Assembly: GCA_964649825.1 (NCBI GenBank)
Contig: CAZYQW010000136.1
Coordinates: forward strand, 9,140-73,139
Source: CAZYQW01 sp964649825
Lineage (GTDB): Bacteria; Planctomycetota; B15-G4; JADJEK01
Length of the DNA stretch: 64,000 nt
Direction of reading: 5' to 3'
Shown here: positions 54,015-63,287 of the stretch, piece after piece
Layout: the number at the start of each line of letters is the position of its first letter
Position numbering within the stretch: the stretch's first letter is position 1
Made by a program: the position numbers and the translations under genes
The notes under the pieces: generated by a model
What the model was told of the DNA's origin: nothing
The model's database searches: none
The model's input: the letters and a program-made list of their open reading frames with translations, nothing else

Positions 54015-57000
54015 CGGCCCGCTGATCGAGACGGTCGCGCCTCGCGTGCTCACCACCTGCTTGCCCGAGGGGTCGCCGAACAGGAACCACTGCAGGTGGA
54101 ACGGGAACCCGACGAGCAACGGATCGTTCGGGATCACGCCGCCAAGCGCGAAGAGCGGCCCGGTGTAGACCGGCACGTCGAGCGACACGTTGAGGAAGCA
54201 GCCCGGCCCACCGGCGCCGGCGAGGCTCGCCGGCAGCGGCACGCCGTTCCAGTCGGTCCGCGAGAGACCGAGCCAGAGGGCGCCGGAGGTCGCGGCGGTG
54301 TTCGTCACCGTGACCGACATCGTCTGGTTCAGACCCGGGATGCCGTCGACATGGAACGACGGCAGTCCGAGGCTTCCCGCGCAGGCGTTGCCGAAGTAGC
54401 CGATCGGCACGTACCAGTAGATCGTGTCCTTGCCGGACGCGACCTGGTTCAAGCCGTCCCGCACCTCGACGTCGACGGTGCGCGTGCCGCCCGCGGTCGA
54501 GCCGCCGTTCGCGCTCAGGTTCCACGCGATCGCCGGAGAGTACGGCATCCACGACGAGAACGTCCCGCCGTCGTTCTTCAGGCGCATCTCCATCACGCCC
54601 GAGTGCGAATCGGTCGCCTGGACCGCCACGGTCACGTTCGGGTCGCCGGTGTGGAGGGCGCCCGCGTCGATGACGACGGACTGGATCGCCGGACCGCCGG
54701 CGTCGATGAGGATCGGGCCGAAGTGGCCGGTCGCCGCCGCGTGCCCGACGCCGTCGATCGCGCGGACGTGCGCGTACCAGCCCTGGCTCGACGGCGCGAG
54801 CGCCTGGGCCACGACTTGGTTGGCGGTGATCGCTCCTCCCGCCGCCGAGGAGGACGGCGAGTGATCGAAGAGCACCTCGTAGTGCGACACGCCGGAGTGC
54901 GCGTCGGTCGCCTTCACCCACGTCACGATGACGACTTGGTTCGACGACCACTTGCCGATGGTGTGCGAGGATGACGTGATCTGCGTCGGCCCGATCGGCG
55001 GCTGCGTGTCGATGAGGATCGGCCCGATGTTCGCCGGCGCGCTGCCGTTGCCCGCCTTGTCGAGCGCGCGGACGGAGAAGTAGTAGCCGGTGGGCACGCC
55101 GGGCAGCGTGTCCGAGAACGTCGTGGCAAAGCCGAGCGTCGGCGTCAGGCCTGGCGTCGCCGGCGATCCGGCCGTCACCGCGTGCGAGTACCCCGCGAGG
55201 CCGGAGTGCGCGTCGGTCGCGGCTGCCCACTGGATCGTCAGCGTCGGACTCGACGACCAGATCCCCGGCGAGTGCGTGCTCGACGTCAAGGTGCTCGGCT
55301 GGCTCGGCAGCCCCGAGTCGATCAGGTACGGCCCGCGGCTCGCGAACCCGGCGGTCCAGTTGTTCGAGCGGTCGACGGTCCTCATGTTGAACCACCACCC
55401 GCTCGTCGTCGGCGCGAGCGTCTCGGTGTAGCTCGTCACCGCGCCGATGTCCTTCGTCGCGCCGGGCGACGCCGCGCTGCCCGACGTGAAGAGCCCGTAG
55501 CCGTCGACGCCGGACAGGTTGTCGGTCGCCGCCGTCCAGGTGTGGGTCACGTTCGGGTCGTTCGACCAGACGTTGATGGCGTGCGACGAGGACCCGAGGT
55601 TCGCCGGCAGGGACGGCGCCGTACCGTCGACGGTGACGTTGACCGTCGAGAACGGGTCGTTCGTGTTGTCCGAGCGCGCCTGCACCTGCCACGCCTTCAC
55701 TCCCTCGCTGTTCCAGTGGACCGTCCACTTCGCGGTGCGCGGCAGGCCGTGGATGACGTTGCCGAGTTGAAGGTCGAAGCCGGGCTCGGGCCCGAGGTTG
55801 TCGGTGAGATCGGTGACGATCCCGTCCTTCAACGTCGTCGTCGCCTCGTCGAGCGAGGCGCCGACGTGGCTCAAGGTGTCGATGTAGACGGCCGACGCCA
55901 CGAAGTCGGGCACGCTGACCGTCGCGGAGACGTCGACGGACTCGCCCGGCTTCACGTACGAGTCGTCCACGGTGAGCGAGAGCGTCGCGGGCGGCGTGGT
56001 GTCGCCGTAGATCACCTGGACCGTCACGCTCATCTTCACCGCCGTCACCGTCGACTTGGGCCACGTCTTCCAGCGCCAGATCCCGACCGGTGGGGCGTTG
56101 ATGATGCGGATCTCGGTGTTGTCCACGGCGCTCTGCTGCGCGACGTACTCGCCGGTGTTCCCGCCGCTCGCGATCGGCGGCGCGTCGACGTACATGTCGA
56201 TGTCGTTGACGAGGGCCTTCGACGCGCCCGCCGACGCGGCCGGCTCGACGTAGTGCATCACGACGACGACGCGCGTGGCTCCGGGTTCGACCGTGAAGTC
56301 GCCGGAGTGCCAGTTGCCGCTCCCCTGCGTGAAGCCCCAGTTGACGAGCAGCGTCTCGCTGTCCGGGAAGTGCGCGCGATACGCGTCCACGCGACCCGCT
56401 CCGTAGTGATCGAGGAAGACGTCGTTCTCCGTCGTGTAGACCATGTCATCCTTCGTGGTCGCCGTCCCCATCAGCAGGGACGAGATGCGCGCCGGCGCGT
56501 AGCGCAACCACGAGTAATGGTCGACGAGCTGCGCGATCACGCCGACCACGTGCGGCGCGGCCATGCTGGTTCCCCACTTGTTCGAGTAGCTGCTCGACGA
56601 GTTCGCCTTGACCGACCGCACCCATCGCCCCGGCGCGACGACGTTCGGCTTCCAGCGGTTGTCGCCGCACGGGCCGCGGCCCGACTTGGTCCACAGGTTT
56701 CCCGGGTCGCCGCCGGAGGTGGGCTCGTGGAGGTCCTGGACGTTGCCGACGGTGAGGGTGTTCTTCGCCGAGCCGTGCTCGCTGATCGTCCCGCCGTTCG
56801 GGCCGTAGTTGTGCGCGATGAAGACGTGGAGCTGGTCCTCGCTCCAGATCTCGGCGTCGATCAATCGCGCGTTTGCCTCGGTCCCGACGTACGGACTCGG
56901 GCTTCCGGGCCCGCTGCTCCCCCACGAGTGGTTGATCACGTGCGGCGCCGGCGAGACGTTGCCAAGCCCGTCGTTGACGCTGCCGCGCATGGTCTGGAAC

Positions 57001-58343
57001 GCGCCGCTCAACGACACGCCCGCACCGGAGCAGGTCGACCCGAAGAAGATCTTCGCGTTGCGGAAGCGGCGATTCGCCGCGAACCCCAGGCGCGGCGCCG
57101 CGCCGGTGAAACGCTCGTTCGCGGCCGGAGGATCGCCGAGGATCGTGCCGATCACGTGCGATCCGTGCTCGCAGAGGTCCTGCCACGGGCCTCCGAACGA
57201 CGTGAGGTCCCACCCGTACGAGTAGTGGCTCGTGAGCGCCTCGTGGGAGATGTGCATCCCCGAGTCGACGGTCCCCGCCAACGCCGCGCCGTTGACCTTG
57301 CCGTCGTAGAACGCTCGCGCGTAGTCCGCTCCGATCATCGGCATCGACTCCTCGTGGCCGAGCGACGCCCGCACCTCCTCCTCGATGAACAGGATGAAGT
57401 CGTGACCGGCGGCGGGAACGACGCGATCGGCACGGCCGGTGACGCGGAACGCGGCGATCTCGTCGACGTACTCGACGATCGTGAAGCCGAGCTCCTCGAG
57501 CTGCGCCTCCTGCCACCCGCGGCTCCGCCACCGCTTGACCTTCGGATCCTCCTCGACAACGACGACGTCCTCCTGTCCGGGATCGTGGCGCGACGCCGTC
57601 CCGAGCGGGACCCAGGTCGAGTCGGCGTCCTGGTCGGACTCGAACACCGAGATGAACAGCGGCACCTCCGCGTCCCTCGAGGTCGTGACGAGCCGGTGCG
57701 CAAGATTGGGATGCACCTTCTGCCACGGTTCGGCGACGCCGAGCCAGCGCACGAACGGGAGACCGGCCACGACGTTGAGTTGGGCCACGTCGAGGGCGAC
57801 CTTCACGCAGTACTGCGGATGGAAGCCGAGCGGGCGCGCGCCGTTCGCCGCGAGGACGGCGAGGCGCTCGCCGGTGATCCGGCGCGAGAACATGCAGAAC
57901 GCGTAGACCTCGCTCGCCGGCCGTCCGCCGGCGCCGACCTTCGCGATCGCGTCGAGGAGGAGCGCATCGACGACCTCGCCCTCGGGCGGCGCACGTCGAC
58001 CCGCCGCGAAGCCAAGGAAGAACGGGTCCTCCGACGGCTCCGCGATCCGCTCGTCGCCCGCGTCGCCCCCGTCGCCGGGCACGACCTCATCGGAGCCCGC
58101 CCGAGGCACCTCGTCATCGAGGACGGCCCGGCCGAAGAGCGTGGCGCCCCCATCGATCGCCTCGCCGCGGAACGGCGGCCGAGACACGATCGTGCCCCCA
58201 GGAGGATCGGTCACGGTGACCGGGGTCGCGAGGGACGCCGGATTCGATGCCGCCTCCTGGGCCGGCGCGCCCGCCGATCCGAGCCCGTGAAACCCGGCGA
58301 GAAGGACGATTCGAGTCCACGTGGCGTGACGTGATCGGTCCAT
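54012..58343 (-). CDS. secreted subtilisin-family (S8) protease, paralogue of the first
   Basis: This 1443-aa protein starts at ATG 58343 with GGAGGTG ahead and has a signal peptide (WTRIVLLAGFHGLGSAGAPAQ). The catalytic residues are D360 (GTVDSGMH), H393 (CEHGSHVIG) and S593 (GTSMAAPHV), with oxyanion N in FIAHNYGPNGG, so it should be active. The domain plan equals that of 3976-7941: a propeptide-like region, the S8 domain, a beta-sandwich, three ~104-residue modules (SSSHAINVWS near 914, STHSPGIWSS near 1018, SSHTIGKWSS near 1123) and a further Ig-like part. The shared C-terminal domain runs from about 1316 and ends VVSTRGATVSISGP. It probably acts on extracellular protein. Confidence 0.93.
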   Translation of the reverse strand: MDRSRHATWTRIVLLAGFHGLGSAGAPAQEAASNPASLATPVTVTDPPGGTIVSRPPFRGEAIDGGATLFGRAVLDDEVPRAGSDEVVPGDGGDAGDERIAEPSEDPFFLGFAAGRRAPPEGEVVDALLLDAIAKVGAGGRPASEVYAFCMFSRRITGERLAVLAANGARPLGFHPQYCVKVALDVAQLNVVAGLPFVRWLGVAEPWQKVHPNLAHRLVTTSRDAEVPLFISVFESDQDADSTWVPLGTASRHDPGQEDVVVVEEDPKVKRWRSRGWQEAQLEELGFTIVEYVDEIAAFRVTGRADRVVPAAGHDFILFIEEEVRASLGHEESMPMIGADYARAFYDGKVNGAALAGTVDSGMHISHEALTSHYSYGWDLTSFGGPWQDLCEHGSHVIGTILGDPPAANERFTGAAPRLGFAANRRFRNAKIFFGSTCSGAGVSLSGAFQTMRGSVNDGLGNVSPAPHVINHSWGSSGPGSPSPYVGTEANARLIDAEIWSEDQLHVFIAHNYGPNGGTISEHGSAKNTLTVGNVQDLHEPTSGGDPGNLWTKSGRGPCGDNRWKPNVVAPGRWVRSVKANSSSSYSNKWGTSMAAPHVVGVIAQLVDHYSWLRYAPARISSLLMGTATTKDDMVYTTENDVFLDHYGAGRVDAYRAHFPDSETLLVNWGFTQGSGNWHSGDFTVEPGATRVVVVMHYVEPAASAGASKALVNDIDMYVDAPPIASGGNTGEYVAQQSAVDNTEIRIINAPPVGIWRWKTWPKSTVTAVKMSVTVQVIYGDTTPPATLSLTVDDSYVKPGESVDVSATVSVPDFVASAVYIDTLSHVGASLDEATTTLKDGIVTDLTDNLGPEPGFDLQLGNVIHGLPRTAKWTVHWNSEGVKAWQVQARSDNTNDPFSTVNVTVDGTAPSLPANLGSSSHAINVWSNDPNVTHTWTAATDNLSGVDGYGLFTSGSAASPGATKDIGAVTSYTETLAPTTSGWWFNMRTVDRSNNWTAGFASRGPYLIDSGLPSQPSTLTSSTHSPGIWSSSPTLTIQWAAATDAHSGLAGYSHAVTAGSPATPGLTPTLGFATTFSDTLPGVPTGYYFSVRALDKAGNGSAPANIGPILIDTQPPIGPTQITSSSHTIGKWSSNQVVIVTWVKATDAHSGVSHYEVLFDHSPSSSAAGGAITANQVVAQALAPSSQGWYAHVRAIDGVGHAAATGHFGPILIDAGGPAIQSVVIDAGALHTGDPNVTVAVQATDSHSGVMEMRLKNDGGTFSSWMPYSPAIAWNLSANGGSTAGGTRTVDVEVRDGLNQVASGKDTIYWYVPIGYFGNACAGSLGLPSFHVDGIPGLNQTMSVTVTNTAATSGALWLGLSRTDWNGVPLPASLAGAGGPGCFLNVSLDVPVYTGPLFALGGVIPNDPLLVGFPFHLQWFLFGDPSGKQVVSTRGATVSISGP

Positions 58344-58485
58344 GGGCACCTCCGCGAAGCAACGTTCCATCCCGCCCGATCCGGAACGGCGCGCGGGCGT
58401 CTCGGCAAAAGTGGGGTTCGGGGGTGCAGTTCCAAGCTCGAGCAACGCGCTTGGAAATCTCGTCGAGACCGTGGTCCGTAGACGC

Positions 58486-59877
58486 TCAGTGCGCGCCGAC
58501 CAACGTCACGAGGTGCTGCACCAGTTGCCCGTAGTTGGCCGACGCGTGGCTTCCGGGCGCGAGCGTCGGGACGAGATCGAACGACTCGCACGGATCCGTG
58601 ACGAGGTGATACAGCTCATCGACCGTGACCGGGACAGGGCCGGAGTACGCGGTGCGACGGATCAGCTTGTAGGCGCGGTTGCGGATCGCCCGCTCGTACG
58701 ACTGCGGAGCGACGGGCACGCCGTTGGGTTGGAAATGCTCGGCGTAGATCCACGACCGTTGCGACGTCGTCGAGCCGTAGAGGTACGGCACGAGGGAGAC
58801 CGAGTCGTCGGCGACCGCCGCCGACCCGGCCAGGTCCATGATGGTCGCGAACAGGTCCGTCGCCCCCACCAGCTCCTGGACCTCTCCCGGCACGATGCCG
58901 GGCCCGGCCGCGATGAACGGGACGTTGATCCCCGCCTCGTACATCGTCCCCTTCGCCCTTGCCGGATCGAAGCAGCCGTTGGCGGCCCCCTCGCTCGCGA
59001 ACCCCGCCGTCCCGTTGTCTCCGATCAAGAAGATGAAGACGTCGGGATCGATCGCGCGGATGCCATCGATCATGCGCCCGATCTCGCGATCGAGCGCCTG
59101 GGCCATCGCCTTGACCCGAACGGGCGTCGAGCTCGCGCCCGTGGTGGGGCAGGTGTACGGAGGGTTCGGACACGCAATCGACGCGCAGAGGCTGGGCGGC
59201 GGCGAGTGGACGGGATGGTGAACGGCGTTGAACGCGGCGTACAGCAACCACGGCCGCGTCATCGATGCCGCCCGCCGGATCGCGTCGTCCGCGGTGTTGG
59301 TCGTGGCGTACTGATCGACGCAGACCTGTATCCCGTTGACGTCCTTCACCCAGTGGTTGTACGCGTACGGCCCGGGACATCCGGGGACGACGCCCAATGG
59401 ACTCTCGCCCACGTTGTACATCGAGCCCGCGTACCACTGGAAGCCGCTCGCGAGCGGATGGGACAACCCGTCGGCCGGGTTCGCGAGGTGCCACTTGCCG
59501 ACCGCCGAGCTGTCATAGCCGGGCAATGCCTCGGGCAGCGTCTTCTCCACCAATGACAGCCCCGGTTGAAAGCTGTTCGACACCACGATGGTCCCGATGC
59601 CGTTGCGGAATCCATACCTCCCGGTGAGGATCTGTGCGCGCGTCGGACTGCATACCGGCGCCGCCCACGCGTTGCGAAACAGGACGCCCTCCGCCGCGAT
59701 CCGATCGATCCGCGGCGTGCACGGCGCGGCGACGGGAGCCTCGGCGTACGCGCCGACCATGTCGACCCCCATGTCGTCGACGACGATGCAGACGAAGTTC
59801 GGACGTGCGTCCTCGAACGTGAACTGCGCGATGCACGAGAGGAACCTGCACACCAGCAAGATGGTGATCGAGTCCAC
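58486..59877 (-). CDS. secreted type I sulfatase
   Basis: This 463-aa protein is an alkaline-phosphatase-fold sulfatase with metal residues D34/D35 (VVDDMG), the C76-S-P-T-R motif whose cysteine is turned into formylglycine, GKWHL (K128, H130), and D287/N288 (GDNGT). The N-terminus SITILLVCRFLSCIAQF looks like a short signal peptide. GTG 59877 is chosen because GGAGG stands 6 bp ahead; GTG 59910 is also open. The Cys-type site needs a formylglycine-generating enzyme, and the FGE-fold domain in this window lacks the needed cysteines, so one must be encoded elsewhere. It is likely to act on sulfated polysaccharide. Confidence 0.92.
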   Translation of the reverse strand: MDSITILLVCRFLSCIAQFTFEDARPNFVCIVVDDMGVDMVGAYAEAPVAAPCTPRIDRIAAEGVLFRNAWAAPVCSPTRAQILTGRYGFRNGIGTIVVSNSFQPGLSLVEKTLPEALPGYDSSAVGKWHLANPADGLSHPLASGFQWYAGSMYNVGESPLGVVPGCPGPYAYNHWVKDVNGIQVCVDQYATTNTADDAIRRAASMTRPWLLYAAFNAVHHPVHSPPPSLCASIACPNPPYTCPTTGASSTPVRVKAMAQALDREIGRMIDGIRAIDPDVFIFLIGDNGTAGFASEGAANGCFDPARAKGTMYEAGINVPFIAAGPGIVPGEVQELVGATDLFATIMDLAGSAAVADDSVSLVPYLYGSTTSQRSWIYAEHFQPNGVPVAPQSYERAIRNRAYKLIRRTAYSGPVPVTVDELYHLVTDPCESFDLVPTLAPGSHASANYGQLVQHLVTLVGAH

Positions 59878-60104
59878 ACCACCCCTCCAAGGATCGCTCC
59901 GCCATCTCACGCGGAGCGTGGGCCGAATGGTTCGAGCGCAAAGTCGGGCCGAAGCTCGAACCAGGAAGGTCTGAGGCGGATTCTACCCTCCCTCCCGGGC
60001 CACGCGCCACCGACCGGACCTGGGGAGTCGTCGTTGGAAACCACGGTCGGTCCGGTAGCCTCTCTTCGCGGCAAGCGGATGCCCGCCGCGAGTGGACGAT
60101 CTCG

Positions 60105-61805
60105 ATGGTGCGAAAGTTCGGTGGAGCGGCGGCGTTCCTCGGTCTGATCCTGGCCACGGCGGCGCTCCTGCGGTCGTTCTTGAACGACTCGGAGACGCCC
60201 GATCACGCGTTCGCGCGGCACGACGAGATCCACTACGTCTCGAACGTCGTCCGCTTCGCGCGCGGCTACTGGCACGTGGCGAGCTTCATCAACCCGACGT
60301 TCCAGTCGTACCTGCTCTACGCGGCCACGCGGATCGCGGGGTCGGCCGGCGTGCTGATCGGACGCTACGACTCGCTCGATCACTTCGCGCTCGCCATCAC
60401 GCTCGACCCCTATCTGGTCCGCATGGTGGGACGGGTCCTCGCCGCCGCCTTCGGCGTGCTCTCGGTCCTCCTCCTTTTCCTCGTCGCACGCCGCGTCGTC
60501 TCCACTCCCGCCGCGCTCGTCGCGGCGGCCGCGCTCGCCGTCGACCGGACCCACGCGCTCCGCTGCGTGATCGCGGGCAACGAGTCCACGATGGTCCTGC
60601 TCGTGCTGGCCACGTTCCTCGCGATCCTGCGGTACCACGAGCGGCCCTCGGTCGCGCGCCACCTCGCCTGCGGCCTGCTCCTCGGGCTCGCGTCGGCCAC
60701 GAAGTACAACGCGTTCGTCGTCGTCGCCCCGCTCGGGTTCGCCTCGGCCGCCGCGTGGATCGGGGCGCCCGACCGCATGCGGCCGCGCCGGATCCTCGCC
60801 AGCTCGATCGGCTTCGTCGCGGCGCCCCTCGCGTTCGTCGCCACGTCTCCGTACGTGCTCGTGAACGCGAAGCAGTTCGTGACCGATTTCGCCAAGCAGT
60901 CGTCGTTCCTGCACGCGGGCTACGTCGCGAACGACGCGACGGTCGGGGCTCGCGGGTGGAGCTACTACGTCACCGCGTTCGGCGAAGAGAACGCAGGCGT
61001 CGCCTTTGCCGTGCTCTGCGGCGCCGGAGCCGTCCTCGCGTTCGTGCGCGCGGTCACGGGACGCGACGGAAAGGCGGCGCTCGTCCTGCTCGCCGCCGTC
61101 CCGTGCTACCTGTTCCTCGGCTCGGGCATCTTCAGCCGGATGCGGTTCCTGCTCCCCGCGATTCCGTTCATGCTGCTGCTGGGAGCCTACGCGATCGACC
61201 GCGCGGCGGCGCGGATCACCGTCCGCCCCGGGCGCCACGCCTGGATCGTCGGCGTCGTGGGCGCCGCGACGCTCCTGCCGGCCCTGGCGGAGAACACGGG
61301 CTTCATCCGCCGGCAGGTCGGCGACCGCGAGCGCCGGCAAGACCTCCGCGATTGGGCCCACGCGCACCTCGATCCGCGCGAGGTGTACCTCGAGCTCGCG
61401 TCCGCCCCTCCCGCGCGCGTCCTCGACCGCGAGGAGGAGATCCGGGCGTTCCGCATCGAGCGCGAGCGCCTGCGATCGGACGCGGAACGTCGCGCGCTGG
61501 ACGACCATCTGGCCGGATCGATTCGATCGATGCCGCTGCAGATCGTGATGGACGGCGCGACGACGCTCGCCGAGCTGCTCGATCGCATGGAGCAGGGCGG
61601 CTATCGCCACCTCGTGCTCGTCCTGGTCGAGCGCCACCGGAAAGACTTCGATCGCCTCCCGGCGTTCGTGAACGAGAGGGGCATCACCGGCTGCCCGTTC
61701 TGGCCCGAGCTCGTGCGGTTGCTCGACTCGCTCGAGAGCAGCCCGACCGTGACGAGCCACGACGGAACGCTCACGATGCGGGTCTTGACGCTTCCTTGGG
61801 GATAG
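60105..61805 (+). CDS. GT39-like membrane glycosyltransferase
   Basis: This 566-aa polytopic protein resembles the PMT/ArnT (GT-C) group: a signal-anchor helix, the first-loop acidic motif ARHDEIHYVSN, about ten hydrophobic helices to residue 400, and RMRFLLPAIPFMLLLGAYAI near the end of the membrane part. The soluble C-terminal ~160 residues read LRDWAHAHLDPREVYLELAS and end VLTLPWG. It would move a sugar from a lipid-phosphate donor to lipid or protein at the outer face of the membrane. It is divergent from the sulfatase, and the spacer 59878-60104 has no gene. Its ending almost touches the convergent gene at 61824. Confidence 0.8.
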   Translation: MVRKFGGAAAFLGLILATAALLRSFLNDSETPDHAFARHDEIHYVSNVVRFARGYWHVASFINPTFQSYLLYAATRIAGSAGVLIGRYDSLDHFALAITLDPYLVRMVGRVLAAAFGVLSVLLLFLVARRVVSTPAALVAAAALAVDRTHALRCVIAGNESTMVLLVLATFLAILRYHERPSVARHLACGLLLGLASATKYNAFVVVAPLGFASAAAWIGAPDRMRPRRILASSIGFVAAPLAFVATSPYVLVNAKQFVTDFAKQSSFLHAGYVANDATVGARGWSYYVTAFGEENAGVAFAVLCGAGAVLAFVRAVTGRDGKAALVLLAAVPCYLFLGSGIFSRMRFLLPAIPFMLLLGAYAIDRAAARITVRPGRHAWIVGVVGAATLLPALAENTGFIRRQVGDRERRQDLRDWAHAHLDPREVYLELASAPPARVLDREEEIRAFRIERERLRSDAERRALDDHLAGSIRSMPLQIVMDGATTLAELLDRMEQGGYRHLVLVLVERHRKDFDRLPAFVNERGITGCPFWPELVRLLDSLESSPTVTSHDGTLTMRVLTLPWG

Positions 61806-61823
61806 AACGGCGCGGCGACTCGC

Positions 61824-63020
61824 CTATCGCGCGGGCCGGACGTTCCGGGTCGTCCGAGTCTTCGGGGCGGGCGGGCGCGCGAGCACCTTCGCGCGGAACT
61901 CCTGGACGACGGGCAGCGCGTCGAGCCAGGCCGACGCGTCCGCCCGCGACGGATCGAGCGGGTTCGGCTCTCCCGCGAAGCCGGGCGGGATCTGACTGTG
62001 GAGCCGCGGGGGATCGGTCTCCTCGTCGACGAAGTGGTACTCGTAGCCGGGGACGCAGAGGTCGTCGTCCACGAGGACGTCGATGGTGCGCACGCCGAAG
62101 CTCGACAGCTCTGTGGTCAGGCTCTGCGGCGGGTTGACCCAAACGTGCTTGGGCGACGCGATGAAGTAGTACTGGATGCGACGGTTCGACGACAGGATCC
62201 GGTACTTCTCGAGCGGCCCGCCGTAGAACTTGCTGTCCGAGAGCGTCCGTTCGATGACGCCCGCCGCGAAGTCGGGCTCGAACCCGCGCGTGAAGCGGAG
62301 CGACGTCGGATCTCCCCGCCGCGTGAACCGCGCCACCGGCCGGCCGCCGTTGATCTGGTATCGCGCCTCCGCGCGGCGTCGCGGCGCGGTGAACTCCGCG
62401 TACGGCTTCAGACGGCCGGCCGGCCCTTCGCGCAGCACGCGCTCGACCGCGTCGTCGTCGCGCCGCGGCCGCTTCGTCCCGCGAACCGCGTCCAGCGCGC
62501 CCTGGAGCTCGAACGGGAGGTTCGTCGTCTCTTCGGCGCTGCAGAGCGCCTCGCCGTCGCCGCACCACGCCCATCGAGTGTCGCCCTTGCCGATCCAGTA
62601 CTCCTCCGCCGTGTGGACGAAGTGGCTGGCCGCGCGCCAGACCAGCGACGAGTCCTTGTAGAACAGCCGCGGATAGACGGCTCGAGTCGGTGCATCGCCC
62701 CGCGGCACCACATACGCCACGAAGAAGCCGAGGCCGTCGTCGAACTTCGGATCGGTCAGGAAGAACGTCACGTGGAAGAGGTGGATCGCGGCGCGCGGGA
62801 CGTACCCACGCTCGAGGAAGATCGACGGATCGAGCCGCGCGGAGCCGGCCGGGCGGAGCACCGCCCCATTCGCGACGAGCGCGCGAAACTCGCGGGCGAT
62901 CTCGCGGCGCGGTCTCGGATCGGGTTCGACGCCGACGACCACCCGTGTCTCCATCGTGCGGCTGGAGGGGGCCGGGCGTGCTCGCCGCCTCGCCGGATGC
63001 TTCGATCGTTTCCTGCTCAT
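61824..63020 (-). CDS. conserved-looking hypothetical protein
   Basis: This 398-aa protein starts at ATG 63020 after a basic stretch (MSRKRSKHPARRRARP); an internal ATG near residue 23 (METRVVVGVEP) is a possible shorter start. The body is mixed, with AIHLFHVTFFLTDPKFDDGL, SHFVHTAEEYWIGKGDTRWA, CGDGEALCSAEETTNLPFE and EKYRILSSNRRIQYYFI. These distinct motifs suggest a real family, but I do not recognise it. There is no signal peptide or membrane helix. The Cys pair C-GDGEALC and the tryptophan/histidine-rich part could form a binding site. It stands alone between a convergent and a divergent gene. Confidence 0.65.
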   Translation of the reverse strand: MSRKRSKHPARRRARPAPSSRTMETRVVVGVEPDPRPRREIAREFRALVANGAVLRPAGSARLDPSIFLERGYVPRAAIHLFHVTFFLTDPKFDDGLGFFVAYVVPRGDAPTRAVYPRLFYKDSSLVWRAASHFVHTAEEYWIGKGDTRWAWCGDGEALCSAEETTNLPFELQGALDAVRGTKRPRRDDDAVERVLREGPAGRLKPYAEFTAPRRRAEARYQINGGRPVARFTRRGDPTSLRFTRGFEPDFAAGVIERTLSDSKFYGGPLEKYRILSSNRRIQYYFIASPKHVWVNPPQSLTTELSSFGVRTIDVLVDDDLCVPGYEYHFVDEETDPPRLHSQIPPGFAGEPNPLDPSRADASAWLDALPVVQEFRAKVLARPPAPKTRTTRNVRPAR

Positions 63021-63287
63021 GCGAGCCGGTGTCTTACAGGTCTCGCGCGCGTTCCCAAAGCCTCGGCCGCCACGGTGCGGGCGCGGCGTCGATCATCGGA
63101 CCCGGCACGGAGAGGGCGGCGGCGGCGGCGCGTCGGGCGAACCACGATGGTCCGGCGGCATCGTCACGATCCATCGAACCGTCCCAAGCCGTAGTTGTTG
63201 CCGTTGCCGATCATCGGCCACGCGAGTTGAGCCCTGAAACCCCGGACGAGCCGGCGGTGCGGAGCGATCGACTCCCGGAGGTCGATC

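Noticed and set aside
55182..58334. A 1050-codon plus-strand frame opposite the second protease
   Set aside because: The opposite strand has signal peptide, catalytic triad and repeats; this frame has none and is arginine-rich.
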